Below, in pieces: positions 34,101 to 43,260 of a stretch of 64,000 nucleotides of DNA. Origin of the DNA: VRUE01 sp963702705 (lineage in GTDB: Bacteria > Actinomycetota > Thermoleophilia > Solirubrobacterales > 70-9); contig CAVPDR010000001.1 of NCBI GenBank assembly GCA_963702705.1, positions 62,001-126,000 of the forward strand, in the 5' to 3' direction. Position 1 is the stretch's first letter. Every line of letters begins with the position of its first letter. Position numbers and translations under genes: made by a program. The notes beneath the pieces are model-generated. The model saw nothing but the letters and a program-made list of their open reading frames with translations. It did no database searches and was not told where the DNA came from.

Positions 34101-37100
34101 AATATTCGGTCACCGTGGTCCCCGCGCCTTTGCCTTCGGTGTCGGCGGGCTGGCTTTCGCTGATCGCCTGGCCGGCCGAGTTGTAGGCAGTCTTCGAGAC
34201 GAGATTGAGGCCTTCGGGATCGGTGATCGATTCGGTTGGCAGGCGCTTGCTCCAGTCGAATTTGGTTTCCGACACGCTGACGTCCACGTCTTTGGATTTG
34301 CCTGGAACCGGGGCACCGCTCGTTTCCTTCGTCGGCTGGTTGGGCCAGTTGGTGATTTTTTCTTCTTTTTCTTTGGCCGAGGGTTCAAAACCTTTGTCGT
34401 ATTCGGTAACGGTGTGAGCACGCGCTTCGACCATTTCGCCGTTTTCGAGACGCACTTGGTGCAACGGCCCCCAGGATTCGAGTTCCCTGGTGCCTTCTGC
34501 GTTGAAGGTCGAGTGCGAGTCGAGTTCGTTCGCGCGCGCCACTGGATCTCCCGCCGCCAGAGCAGTGAGGCGGGCTTTGGGAGTTAGTGAGCGGACGACG
34601 TTTCCGTGCATGTCCGTTTCCGAGGTAGAGATCACATCCCCTTCGATGCCGGGGGGCGCCGCAGAGGCCGTATTGACCTCGTGGCCGGCGGGGTCCATGT
34701 AGTGGACGGTGGCTTGTGAGTAGTCACTGAGAGGCGGCGTAACCGCGTTCCACTGCTCGATCCGGTCGTTTCCGGTGTCGACGACCCAAAGATTTCCGGT
34801 GCCGTCGACGGCGGCCAACCCCGCCGGGGCGTCGAGCTGACCCGAGCCGCTGCCTGAAGAGGCGAATGAATCCACGAAGGCCTCGCTGATCGTGAACTCC
34901 TCGATACGATCGTTGCCGGAGTCGGCCACCCAGTAGTGGCCCATCCCGTCCGTTCCAACGCCTTCGGGGTGGTCCATCTGCCCGTCTCCCGAGCCGAAGC
35001 TGCCAAACGAACCGGTCGGCGTCGAGTAGCCGGGAACTATCTCCGCTATCCGGTTGTTTTTGGTGTCGGCGACCAGGAGCTCAGCGCCACGAGTGGTGAT
35101 ACCGGTCGGCCCATTCAGCGCGGTAACGCTGCTTTCGTAGGTTCCGGCCGAGGAGAGTCGCTGGACGCGGTTATTGCCCGTGTCACTCACCCATATGGAA
35201 CCGTCCTGGAGGATGGCGATACCGCTGGGTTCTTTGAATTGCCCCGATCCGCTGCCCGTCGAGCCAACTTTGGCCAGGTAGGCCCCTTCGGGGTTGAACT
35301 TCTCGATGCGGTTGTTGCCGGTGTCGGCGACCCAGATGTCGCCCGAGGCAGTAAACGCCAGCGCTCGTGGGTGGCTCAGCTGGCCTTCGCCCGAGCCAAG
35401 CGAGCCGAACTTGAGGACATAATTGCCTTCGGCGTCGAACTCGACGATGCGGTTGTTTTCGGTGTCGGCGACCCAGATGTTTCCTTCGGCGTCGATCGCC
35501 GCGCCGCGCGGCGCTTCGAGCTGACCATTGCCAGTGCCCGAGCTGCCAAAGGAAGCGCGGTACCCGAAGTCATCTATTTCGGGTACCTGGGTGGGCGGGA
35601 AGACCGCCGTCGCGTCGACGGGGAAGTCGGACTGGCCCCATTTGGCTACCGCAGTGGGGCTCAGGTCGTAGGGAGCATCTTCCCCGTTGATCGGAACTTC
35701 GTAGGCGACGGTGGTGGTTGCCGTGGCCGGGGTCGAGAGCAGGCTGGCCCGGCTGACGCTCTTCAGCGGATGCCCCGGCCGGTTGAGGTAGTACTCCAGT
35801 TCCCACGGTTTTTCCCCGGGCGGCGTCAGCGTCTTGAGTCTCGCTGTTTCCACGCCGCCGGTATCGATTTCGTAGCTGTATTTCTCTCTCAGGGGAGACG
35901 AGAGCCGTGGATCCCACTCTTCGATCAGGCGCCCTTCGCCGTTGTATTTGTATTCAGCGACTATCTGGGAGGTGTTCGGGTCGCCCGAGCTGTTGTAGTA
36001 GCGAATCGAGACGATGCTTTTTTCCCAGGAGGGAAATTCAACTTCACTCAATTCGCTGCGTTTTTTGTATTCCAGCTTGAGGGTGCGGCAGCCCGCTTTT
36101 TTATACGATTCGGCTGCGCTGCAGGTCACGTTTTCCTGAGGCGGTCCGATCACCCGTTCCAGGCGCAGTTCATTGTTGTGGCCGGTGACTTCGTAGACCA
36201 TTGACGATGACGTCGCGCTGGCCTGGAAGGTAATTGTTTTCGGCACGTATCTGTTGCCGGTTTCTTTTTGGAAGCTCGTCTTCGTGCCGCTCGGTTCCTG
36301 TAGGACGAATTCATTTTCGCTAGGGCGCGTCAGCACCAGTTCCTTGGCTTCTTCGGGCGCTACGTACGTCGAGCCGTTGATGTCGAAGGGAAGCGTCACC
36401 CCTTCGGTGCCGATGACTTCGATCCACTTCTGTTCGGGCTGAGCTTCTTCGACTTCCCATTGTTCGCAGTTGTGCGCTTCATCGCACGGGTTGGCCGGGT
36501 TGCAGCCGACAGTTTCCCCTTCCGCGTTCCAGCATTCCTTTTCGAAAACCGCCGGGATCGCATCGATCTTCTCTTCTTCGACCGCGATCCAGGCTTCCCC
36601 TGGGTTTTCGGCTTCGGTCGGGGTGGTTGGCTGCCAGGCGCCACCCAGCACGGTCGTGTAGCCGGTGAGATCGTTGCCCACCGTCGAGTCATAGAAGCGC
36701 GAGAATTCGAGGTTGGCTTCGGTGCCGGGCACCGGAATCGAGACATCGGTGCGGGTGATCGTGTAGGCGCCAGTGAGCAGGTCCACGGTGCCGGGACCGA
36801 TCGTTTCCGTCGCGTCGCTCGGCAGCCGGCCGGCGTTCCGCGTACGCGCATATTCGGTCGCCACCGGGTCGGTGACTCCGGCTTTTTCTTTTTCACCGTC
36901 GAAACGCGCACGGAACTGTACGTCCTGCTCTGCCATGTTGGCGACGATCGGACAGTTGCGCACATGGAAGAAGACGGGTTCGGTGTGACCTTCGGTGGAG
37001 CTGTTCACGGCGAGCGGCCAGCTCACCGGGTTGCCTTTGCCGTCGATCACGCATTCGGCAGGCACGTCTTTGAAGACTTCCCAGCCGGACAACTCCATCT

Positions 37101-39036
37101 GGAAGGTGACGGCGCTAACTCCGGCTCCGGCGTTCCAGGCGGCCTCGAGCGTGTAGTAGCTGCCGGTTTTCTGACCCGCTTCGGGGTAGGCGAGCCTTGC
37201 GCTTGTCCCGATGCTTGGATAGTTGCCCGTGTTGAAGGTGTAGGTAGCCGGCGTGGGATCTGTCACGCCGGCCGAGACGGCCGCCACGCGCACTGTGTGC
37301 CAGCCTTCAGAGACTTCTCTGATGTCCGGCAGGTTGTAGGGGCTGGTGCAGGCCGTGGTCGGCGGATTGGCGCCGTCGAATGAACACTTGAACGTGGCTT
37401 TCGGGTCGTCGGAGGAGAAGGTAACCGGCGAGGGCATCTCGTGGGTGGTGTAAGTGGGCTGCAGCGAGGTGATCGTCGTCTGCGGCGGGTGAATGACGGT
37501 GAATGCGCGTTCGGCGGGCGTCGCATCCTGATTGCCCGAGAGGTCGGTGGCGCGGACTTTGAACGTATGGGACCCGAGGGAGATCGATTCGCGGTAGTCC
37601 TTCGGGGACGCGCAGGTGCTGAATGCGGCGCCGTCGAGGGAACATTCGAAGGTCGCCTGCTCGCTGGCTTTGAATTCGAATATCGCGTCTTCTGGGAAGG
37701 CCGTCCCGCTGGGCCCGCTCGTGATCGTCGTTTCCGGCGCTTCTTTGTCGATGAAGCCGGCGCGGAAGTTGTACTCGGTGCCAGCGCCGCCGTTTACGTC
37801 CAGGCCGGCGTAGCCGCTGGTGTAGGTCGTGTCGGTCGCCGAGAGCAGCGGCGTGAAGCTGCTGGTCCCTGTCCAGAGTGCAATGCTGCCGCCGACATCG
37901 GTGAGCGTCATCGTCGTGCCGACCGCCAGAGAGAAGCCTTCTTTGGTGGCCAGCACCGTTCGGGTGCTTCCGACCCACTTGGAGATCGTCACCTTGTAGT
38001 TGCTGGCGGAGCCGTTGACGCCTTCGAACCTCGATTCATAGCCCGAGCGTTCGCTGCCGGGTTTGGGCATGTCGAGCCGCTGGGCCAGATATTCGCCTAC
38101 GGCCGGAGATCCACTGCCCACGGTGGCGGCGACAAGAGCCCCTTCGCCGCTGGTGCTAAAGACCGACGGATTCCAGTAGGCGGCGGAGAGGCCGCTGCCG
38201 CCGTAGCCTTTGTAGGGGCTGCAACACCAAGCGCCGCCGAAGGAGGTGGGCCAGCTGGGTTTAGTCCATTTCCCGGTGGCGATCGGGACTTCCTGCCGTT
38301 CGAGGTTGTCCAGAACCGAGACGCCAGTGATCGCTCCACCCACCAGATTCCCGGCCTTGAAATTGGTTTGGCGGCTGGCGGTCGTAATCACCCCTTCAAT
38401 CCCCGCGTATCCGCTGCTCAAAGTGGAATCGCTGGCGGACAGAAACGAGGTCAGCGAGCCTCCGGTTCCCTTCCAGGCGGTAACTGTGCCGCCTGTGTCA
38501 GAGATCGCCACCGTTGTACCGCTGGGGATCGAAATGGCAGAACCGGTCGAGGCAAGTTGCGATTCGCTGCCCGATGTCCACTTGAAAAGCTTGACTGTGT
38601 ATTCGGCGTCGTGATTGCCGCATACCAAACGCAGCTGATAGCCCGTCTTTGTCGAGCCCGGAGCCGGCATGTCCAGCCAGAGGGCCTGAGACTGGCCCGA
38701 GCCTCCCTTGGCGACCGCAAGCGTGATCGCGGCCGCGGCGCCCGTTTTGTCGCTGAATGTAGTCGGGTTCCAGTACGCGCCGTTGATGGTCGGAGCGCCG
38801 CTCGTCGGCGCCCAACCGGTGCTCGTGTCCTGACCCGCACCCGAGGCCCAGAAGAGCGTCGACCACTTGCCGCTGTTAGACAGCGGGTTTTCCGTGCGAT
38901 TGAGCGCATCTAGGGTCGGCAGGACGTTGATTTCTTCGGCGGTGCTCGCCGAAGCCGGCGCTGAGCTGAAGGTCAGAAGCAAGAGGGCCAATAGCGCCCC
39001 AAGCGATACGACACGACCGACCACGGACATCCTCAT
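31174..39036 (-). CDS. Giant secreted NHL/RHS-repeat surface protein (2620 aa)
   Basis: The ATG at 39036 has GAGGTGGGGGGAG upstream. A signal peptide (residues ~1-31) is followed by two homologous ~200-residue beta domains (about 35-235 and 240-440) and Ig-like units near 443-605 (PETTITSGPSG, PPQTTITSLQP). A DUF6531-like start (GTVDLLTGAYTITRTDVSIP, ~750) comes next. A first six-bladed NHL propeller spans ~1155-1430 and a second ~1765-2045, each with repeated WVxDTGNNRIxxF blades. RHS/YD repeats run ~2050-2440, and the RHS core RFLSVDPVKGGSANAYDYANQDP is near 2445. The ~145-residue tip after DLTGE is Cys/His-containing and of unknown activity. The lower GC and size suggest acquisition. Confidence 0.92.
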   Translation of the reverse strand: MRMSVVGRVVSLGALLALLLLTFSSAPASASTAEEINVLPTLDALNRTENPLSNSGKWSTLFWASGAGQDTSTGWAPTSGAPTINGAYWNPTTFSDKTGAAAAITLAVAKGGSGQSQALWLDMPAPGSTKTGYQLRLVCGNHDAEYTVKLFKWTSGSESQLASTGSAISIPSGTTVAISDTGGTVTAWKGTGGSLTSFLSASDSTLSSGYAGIEGVITTASRQTNFKAGNLVGGAITGVSVLDNLERQEVPIATGKWTKPSWPTSFGGAWCCSPYKGYGGSGLSAAYWNPSVFSTSGEGALVAATVGSGSPAVGEYLAQRLDMPKPGSERSGYESRFEGVNGSASNYKVTISKWVGSTRTVLATKEGFSLAVGTTMTLTDVGGSIALWTGTSSFTPLLSATDTTYTSGYAGLDVNGGAGTEYNFRAGFIDKEAPETTITSGPSGTAFPEDAIFEFKASEQATFECSLDGAAFSTCASPKDYRESISLGSHTFKVRATDLSGNQDATPAERAFTVIHPPQTTITSLQPTYTTHEMPSPVTFSSDDPKATFKCSFDGANPPTTACTSPYNLPDIREVSEGWHTVRVAAVSAGVTDPTPATYTFNTGNYPSIGTSARLAYPEAGQKTGSYYTLEAAWNAGAGVSAVTFQMELSGWEVFKDVPAECVIDGKGNPVSWPLAVNSSTEGHTEPVFFHVRNCPIVANMAEQDVQFRARFDGEKEKAGVTDPVATEYARTRNAGRLPSDATETIGPGTVDLLTGAYTITRTDVSIPVPGTEANLEFSRFYDSTVGNDLTGYTTVLGGAWQPTTPTEAENPGEAWIAVEEEKIDAIPAVFEKECWNAEGETVGCNPANPCDEAHNCEQWEVEEAQPEQKWIEVIGTEGVTLPFDINGSTYVAPEEAKELVLTRPSENEFVLQEPSGTKTSFQKETGNRYVPKTITFQASATSSSMVYEVTGHNNELRLERVIGPPQENVTCSAAESYKKAGCRTLKLEYKKRSELSEVEFPSWEKSIVSIRYYNSSGDPNTSQIVAEYKYNGEGRLIEEWDPRLSSPLREKYSYEIDTGGVETARLKTLTPPGEKPWELEYYLNRPGHPLKSVSRASLLSTPATATTTVAYEVPINGEDAPYDLSPTAVAKWGQSDFPVDATAVFPPTQVPEIDDFGYRASFGSSGTGNGQLEAPRGAAIDAEGNIWVADTENNRIVEFDAEGNYVLKFGSLGSGEGQLSHPRALAFTASGDIWVADTGNNRIEKFNPEGAYLAKVGSTGSGSGQFKEPSGIAILQDGSIWVSDTGNNRVQRLSSAGTYESSVTALNGPTGITTRGAELLVADTKNNRIAEIVPGYSTPTGSFGSFGSGDGQMDHPEGVGTDGMGHYWVADSGNDRIEEFTISEAFVDSFASSGSGSGQLDAPAGLAAVDGTGNLWVVDTGNDRIEQWNAVTPPLSDYSQATVHYMDPAGHEVNTASAAPPGIEGDVISTSETDMHGNVVRSLTPKARLTALAAGDPVARANELDSHSTFNAEGTRELESWGPLHQVRLENGEMVEARAHTVTEYDKGFEPSAKEKEEKITNWPNQPTKETSGAPVPGKSKDVDVSVSETKFDWSKRLPTESITDPEGLNLVSKTAYNSAGQAISESQPADTEGKGAGTTVTEYYVAGGDSGTCKQKPAWAGLPCVVHPAAEPSPAESNPKLPWTWYTKYTNLDEPEETQQKVNGVLTSTTTVSYDSVGRPVRTRTTAAEGAKLPATETTYNEKTGAPVSQQFVCEAAECGGNTFVSSIGTTEPGKLSGPRSVAADGKGHVWVVDRTNNRVVEYDESGGWIRQFGSAGTGNGQFNNPWGVAVTPAGNVWVVDSGNARIEEFNEKGEFIQKFGTKATGVSQKTEFLEPEGIAVGAGGTLWVSDPLEGRLAQFKETVSSETERFIRNASGGGLIKPMGVAVDAAGEVWVSDESANKLLQYSPEGAFIKAIGSAGTGNGQFSSPKGIAISEEGNLFVVDRGNNRVEEVKPDGSFITVFGSLGSGEKQFSAPRAVALSGNAVFVVDTENSRLQKWLVYPTFDSQATSTEYDELGRPKAYTDADGQKSSVYYDLLGRPYWASDGQGAQLLAYDEDSGVVTEMEDTAAGTFKATYNADGQMTEQLLPNGLAQRIEYDPTGRAVGLQYVKTNYCSSSCTWLQFSREDSIAGQVLRETGTFGTDEYSYDKAGRLTLTKETPTAEGCTTRAYTFDKDTNRLSRTVRGPKSGGACDTESTGTKTSYAYDSADRLIGEGVTYDNLGRITSLPAKYSGAGTLTTSYYVNDLTKTQSQDGIANIYELDAAFRQRQRTRVGGSEAGTAIYHYAGPSDSPTWTQEGTAWTRSIGALGGGLGALQKSNGETTLQLADMHGDTIATAALSPSATKLLGTQRFDEFGNPLQSGLLTGGKAEYGWLGSKGRRTQLPSGVIQMGKRSYVPALGRFLSVDPVKGGSANAYDYANQDPINNFDLTGEAGSCVKERGKCKGHRAKSKAELEIERRTHKLEHKYGFKQEIVGGCHGRGSCSYRAHGDSVSAFFAGVAKNVFNFVRSRSEKTVQSYLTERYAGSEHFSEIMACGRKADEYLGEQSDYRADKARHHLGGAMLTGAECLAGVLGSS

Positions 39037-39158
39037 GACTCTCCCCCCACCTCTCGCAGTTGCTGACCTAATGCGGTCGCGAGCTTGTCATCTAATGTGA
39101 AGTCGCGCTAGAGCAATGTGCTCTATATACGGAAGCCGATAGCGCATCGTGCGGCACC

Positions 39159-40352
39159 TTACTTTTGGTGCAGTTCGTCTAAACGCAGTGCGATCTCGAG
39201 ATCGACGGCGCACTCCTGAATCGGACGACCGAGGGACCGCTCGATGACGAGAAGGCGTCGCGACACGGTATTTCTGTCTACGCCCAACATGGCCGCCGCC
39301 GAGGAGACGTTGCGACCTGAGCGAAAGTAGGCGCGCGCGGTGTTTTTTGCGTCGGTGACGCCCGCCGCGCCTCGTTCGAGCGGATCGAGGTAGAGCTCGC
39401 GCAGCGAACTGGCTAACACATCGTCTTGAAGCGCGGAGGCCAAGATCGCAACGTCCCCGTAGCGAACCACCGAGCTTTGACCGCGGTGCGCAACCAGCGC
39501 GGCCGTGACGGCCTGCCGGTGACTGAGGCGCCAGCCCGAAAGACCGCGCGCAGGCTCGCCAAGGGCGAAATCGACCTCCAGTGGGCCCGCGTCGCCAAGG
39601 GCGCAGGTGATGGCGGCGACATGATCGGGGCTGAAAGCCCGCTGTCCGCCCAGCCAAGCCCAGCCCACGTCGCGGTCCGCGGTAACGAACAAAAGGGCAC
39701 GATCGGAGGAGGAGGCAAGTTCGCGAATGACTTCCTCCCCGCCCGCACCGTTGGCAACCACGGCCAGGTGATGCCCGTCGAGCTCATAGTCAAAGCTCGA
39801 GGCCTCGTGCCACTCTCCGGCCAAAAGAGCGCGCACTCCCTCCGCCTTGATCGCCTCCGAAGTATGGATCTTCCGCCTCGCACAGCGCTCGAATTCGGCG
39901 CCGACAGAAGCAACGAGGCGTTCGAAAGCGACCGAGAGGTTGTGGAGGACGCGCCTGAGCTCGTCGCGGTCGAGGTGCTCGGCCTCCTCCATGAGAGCGT
40001 CGCCGAGGATACGGTAGCCGGCCCCGTAGCGGCGCAGCATCACCTCCAGGGGAATTTGGTTGAGCTCAGCGAGCCTGGCCTGGGCAAGCAAGGGCGGCGG
40101 GGGTGCAAGTGAGCGCTCTCCCCGCTCGATCGCAGCCAGCCCGTACTCGAGTGCGGTCGGAATCGCAGCCCGTAAGCTCTCGCCGTAGGCAGGATCGCGC
40201 GCCTCCCTGGGATCGGCAATCGCGAACGACCGGGCCAGCACGGCCTCCTCGATCTCTGGCAGACGGCTGCGCAGCCGTTCGGCAAGGCAGGAGCGATCCC
40301 CGACGCCCCCCTGCCCATCTTGAGAAGAAACTGGCATGACGTTTACCTCCAT
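39159..40352 (-). CDS. PucR/CdaR-type transcriptional regulator
   Basis: The product is 397 aa (start ATG 40352 or 40337). The N-terminal half is a helical sensory region (LPEIEEAVLARSFAIADP ... IPLEVMLRRYGAGYRILGDAL). The middle is a GGDEF-like fold (VVANGAGGEEVIRELAS...LFVTADRDVGWAWLG). The C-terminal ~60 residues form the PucR helix-turn-helix: AKNTARAYFRSGRNVSSAAAMLGVDRNTVSRRLLVIERSLGRPI. It lies upstream of the RHS gene on the same strand with a 122 bp gap and could control it. Confidence 0.9.
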   Translation of the reverse strand: MEVNVMPVSSQDGQGGVGDRSCLAERLRSRLPEIEEAVLARSFAIADPREARDPAYGESLRAAIPTALEYGLAAIERGERSLAPPPPLLAQARLAELNQIPLEVMLRRYGAGYRILGDALMEEAEHLDRDELRRVLHNLSVAFERLVASVGAEFERCARRKIHTSEAIKAEGVRALLAGEWHEASSFDYELDGHHLAVVANGAGGEEVIRELASSSDRALLFVTADRDVGWAWLGGQRAFSPDHVAAITCALGDAGPLEVDFALGEPARGLSGWRLSHRQAVTAALVAHRGQSSVVRYGDVAILASALQDDVLASSLRELYLDPLERGAAGVTDAKNTARAYFRSGRNVSSAAAMLGVDRNTVSRRLLVIERSLGRPIQECAVDLEIALRLDELHQK

Positions 40353-40471
40353 CTCAGCGAGCTGAGCGCTCCCCGAGCCCCGCGCTCAAGGGTAGCGGAG
40401 GAAACCACACCGAGATTTCAGCGCAAGCTGCCGCAATCCGCGCCAGGTCTGCTTTCCGGCCTCACCGGCAC

Positions 40472-41101
40472 CTATAGAAGAGCCACGAGGGCTTCCAGCG
40501 GCGCAGCGTCGGTGCTCTCTCCCTGAACCGCCCGCCGAGCAACGAGGGAGACCATCGCGGCCGCCACGGCCCACGCCACATCGGGGGAGGCGGGCGGATC
40601 GGCGGTCGATTCCGTCAGCAGCGCGGCGAGTCGCTCAATCGCTTCGTGCTGGACACGCGCGCCCTCGACGCCGGCGGCGAGGACCTCGACGCTCAGCAGG
40701 CGCGCCGTAGGCGGGTCGGCTGCCAGCAGCTGGGCCGCGATGCGAGCCCCGGCGCATGCCCTTCCCCCCTCTCCCGCCTCGGCCGCGCATGCGCCCACGA
40801 TCGCTTCCAGCAGCCGCTCGAAAAGCTCCCTGAAACTTGCCAGCATGCAGGCGCGGCGGTCCTCGAACTGGCGATAGAAGCTGGCGGTGGATACACCGGC
40901 CCGCTTCGTCACCTCGGCCACTGAGGACTCCGCGTACCCTCGCTCCGCGCAGACCTCTGCCATCGCCGCGATCAGCCGTTCGCGCTGGTTGCGCCCGACC
41001 AGCTCCGGAGGCAGCCCGTGGGGGCCCGGGCGCAGCCGTCGCATGGGCTCCTGGTCGGGTTCGCTCACCCTCCCAGGATAGTCGGCGTTCCCGAAGGGCA
41101 T
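40472..41101 (-). CDS. TetR-family regulator (array member 1)
   Basis: The product is 209 aa from ATG 41101; ATG 41044 (MRRLRPGPHG) is an alternative. The leader PGPHGLPPELVGRNQRERLIAAM precedes the TetR helix-turn-helix AERGYAESSVAEVTKRAGVSTASFYRQFEDRRACMLASF. The leader is shared, with variations, by array members 2, 5b, 6 and 8. The C-terminal ligand domain is helical and short. It is the first of eight contiguous TetR genes; its ligand and target are unknown. Confidence 0.88.
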   Translation of the reverse strand: MPFGNADYPGRVSEPDQEPMRRLRPGPHGLPPELVGRNQRERLIAAMAEVCAERGYAESSVAEVTKRAGVSTASFYRQFEDRRACMLASFRELFERLLEAIVGACAAEAGEGGRACAGARIAAQLLAADPPTARLLSVEVLAAGVEGARVQHEAIERLAALLTESTADPPASPDVAWAVAAAMVSLVARRAVQGESTDAAPLEALVALL

Positions 41102-41154
41102 GCTACGTACCGAGACCTTTCACGCTGAGAGATCCCGCGTGCCCTCGGCGGCGA

Positions 41155-41808
41155 CTAGGACCGGGCGAGGCGACCAGCTTCCTCGGCCCCCAGGTATGGG
41201 CTGAGGATGAATTCGGCGAACTCCGGGAGGAGGTCGCCGAGCCGCTCGGACTCGCCGACCGCCACCTTGCGCGAAGCCAGCATTACGAGGGCGCCGATCG
41301 TCGACTCCTCGGTGGTGGGGGGAAGCTCGCGCTCGCCGCTGCGCAGGCCCCGGCCCTGTTCCAGGTACGGGACGACCTCGTGAACCGCCTCATGGAAGCG
41401 CGAGGACACGGCCGGACCGGCTGCCTGCGACTCGACCAGACAGAGGCGCGCGAGGTCGGGCTCGGCGGCGAAGAAGGCGAGGACGGCGCGAGCGGCGGAG
41501 ATCGCCCGCTGGGGCCACTCGTCGCCTTCGGCGACGGCGTCGCCCGCCAGCTCCCGGACGTACCCGACAACCACCTCGAAGGCAGCCAGGAAGCACTCCT
41601 CCTTGCCGGCGAAGTTCTCGTAGAAGACCCGGCGGGAAACCCGGGCCTGCTTGGTGATGTCGGTGATCGTCACCGCGCGGTAGCCCCTTTCCGCGACTGC
41701 CGCGGCGAGGCCCGCGATCAGGCGCTCACGCTGGTTGTGGGCGACCTGCTCACGGCTGAAGCCGTGGCGGCCGGCCGGAAGGGGCCCGAGCGTTTCCTCT
41801 GCGGCCAT
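41155..41808 (-). CDS. TetR-family regulator (array member 2)
   Basis: From ATG 41808 (MAAEETLGPLPAGRHG) the product is 217 aa. The DNA-binding domain is SREQVAHNQRERLIAGLAAAVAERGYRAVTITDITKQARVSRRVFYENFAGKEECFLAAF. The ligand domain contains ARLCLVESQAAGPAVSSRFHEAVHEVVPYLEQGR, a pattern repeated in members 5b and 6, showing common descent. The gene ends with FILSPYLGAEEAGRLARS, again shared with its relatives. Confidence 0.9.
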   Translation of the reverse strand: MAAEETLGPLPAGRHGFSREQVAHNQRERLIAGLAAAVAERGYRAVTITDITKQARVSRRVFYENFAGKEECFLAAFEVVVGYVRELAGDAVAEGDEWPQRAISAARAVLAFFAAEPDLARLCLVESQAAGPAVSSRFHEAVHEVVPYLEQGRGLRSGERELPPTTEESTIGALVMLASRKVAVGESERLGDLLPEFAEFILSPYLGAEEAGRLARS

Positions 41809-41821
41809 GCCCGATCGCCGC

Positions 41822-42499
41822 TCAGGCCGAGCCGGCGCCAGCGCGGCCGGCCTCGCGCGCCGCCACGTCCTCGCCGACATAGGGCCGCAAGAGGAACTCG
41901 AGCGCCTCCGGCAGGAGCGCTCGAAGCTGCTCGGCTTCGCCGGCGATCAGGCGCTGGTTGATCACCCAGAGCACCCCGCCGAGCAGCGTCTCCTCGAGGT
42001 TCTCGGGCAGCATCTCGCTGCGCGGGTTGAGCTCGCGGCCGGGCCTCAGCATCGGCACGAAGCGCTTCAGCGCCGCCTCGTGGCGCGCCGCTGCCGCGGC
42101 GCCCGCGGTGGGCGCCTCGACCAGGCAGGCGCGGGCCACGCCCGGATGAGCGGCGGCCAGCTTCAGCAGCGCCCCCAGCCCGGCCCCGACCTTGTCCGGC
42201 CATGGCCCGTCTTCGCGGTCGTAGGCTTCCTCGACCTCGTAGAGCGTGCGGTCGACTGCCGCGTCGAGCAGGGCAAGGAAAGCCTCGTCCTTGTCGGCGT
42301 AGTGTTTGTAGAAGGTCGCGTAGCCGACCCGGGCGCGGCGCACGACCTGCTCGATCGTCGTCTCGGCATAGCCCTGCTCGGCGACGAGGTCCGCGGTGGC
42401 CTCGAGAACGCGGCGGCGCTGGTCGTCCGCGGCCGCCGCGCGGCTGACCGGCTCGGGGCCGGGCGGCTGCCGGGAAGCCTTTCCAGGCAATGCGCGCAC
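41822..42499 (-). CDS. TetR-family regulator (array member 3)
   Basis: The helix-turn-helix is DDQRRRVLEATADLVAEQGYAETTIEQVVRRARVGYATFYKHYADKDEAFLALLDAAV, followed by an ~130-residue helical ligand domain (VARACLVEAPTAGAAAAARHEAALKRFVPMLRPGREL). GTG 42499 is preferred because the longer frame to 42556 reads through the divergent promoter. It lies 13 bp downstream of member 2 in gene order and is divergent from member 4. Confidence 0.87.
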   Translation of the reverse strand: MRALPGKASRQPPGPEPVSRAAAADDQRRRVLEATADLVAEQGYAETTIEQVVRRARVGYATFYKHYADKDEAFLALLDAAVDRTLYEVEEAYDREDGPWPDKVGAGLGALLKLAAAHPGVARACLVEAPTAGAAAAARHEAALKRFVPMLRPGRELNPRSEMLPENLEETLLGGVLWVINQRLIAGEAEQLRALLPEALEFLLRPYVGEDVAAREAGRAGAGSA

Positions 42500-42585
42500 A
42501 GGGTCAGGATAGCGCGCGTTCCCATTGGTACGAAGGCAGTATATGAAGTGACACAAGTTCCCAAAAAAGGGCTAAGGTACCCCGA

Positions 42586-43257
42586 GTGGATGGTCCGACC
42601 ACATTGCGCGCGGTTCGCTCGTGGGACGAGGCGGTTCCGTTGCGAGCGTCGGATGAGGGGGCGCTGGAAGCGATGTTGCTCGCCGTGGGTGCCAAGGGCT
42701 ACGGCAGGGCGACGGTGCAGGAAGTTCTGGAGCGCAGCGGGGTCTCCCGCGACCGCTTCCAGCGCCGTTTCGGCAGCAAGGAGGCCTGCTTCGCCCAGGC
42801 CTATGAGATGGCGGTGGAGAGGATCTGCGCGGAAGTGCTCGAGGCGGCTCGGGGAGCCGAGAGCTGGCGGGCGGGCTTCCGCGCCGCCGTGGCCCGGCTG
42901 CTGCGCACCGCTGCCGAGCAGCCGCTCCTGGCGAAGGCGCTGCTGATCGAGGTGCGGGCGGCGCGTGGCCAGGCGTGGGCCAAGCACCAACAGGCAATCG
43001 AGCGGCTCGCCGCGGCGGTCGACTCGGCTCGCCAGGAACCTGGCGCAGCGCCCGCCCCCACTCCCCTCACCGCCCAATTCATCGTCGGCGCGGTCGAGGA
43101 AGCGATCTGCGCTGAGATCGGCGCCGGCCGCACCGCCACCGTCGAGCGCCTCCTTCCCGACCTCGTTCACCTCGCTGTCCTGCAGTACTTCGGTGAGGAC
43201 GAGGCGTGGCTGGAGCTGGGCTCCCCCGACCTCACCCCGGTCGACCCGAGCGCCTGA
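42586..43257 (+). CDS. TetR-family regulator (array member 4)
   Basis: The product is 223 aa. ALEAMLLAVGAKGYGRATVQEVLERSGVSRDRFQRRFGSKEACFAQAYEMAVERI is the helix-turn-helix, with the recognition helix altered to RDRFQRRFG. LLAKALLIEVRAARGQAWAKHQQAIERLA starts the ligand domain. The promoter gap to member 3 contains AT-rich CAGTATATGAAGTGACACAAG. It is convergent with the double-TetR gene, with only 3 bp between stops. Confidence 0.87.
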   Translation: MDGPTTLRAVRSWDEAVPLRASDEGALEAMLLAVGAKGYGRATVQEVLERSGVSRDRFQRRFGSKEACFAQAYEMAVERICAEVLEAARGAESWRAGFRAAVARLLRTAAEQPLLAKALLIEVRAARGQAWAKHQQAIERLAAAVDSARQEPGAAPAPTPLTAQFIVGAVEEAICAEIGAGRTATVERLLPDLVHLAVLQYFGEDEAWLELGSPDLTPVDPSA

Positions 43258-43260
43258 CGC

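Noticed and set aside
34936..36204. 422-codon open frame opposite the first NHL propeller
   Set aside because: Mirror image of NHL/RHS coding repeats; no start signal or recognisable domain.
37441..38913. 490-codon open frame on the plus strand opposite the RHS gene
   Set aside because: It is antisense to well-conserved domains of the RHS protein, lacks a ribosome site and family motifs, and arises from codon bias in the real gene.
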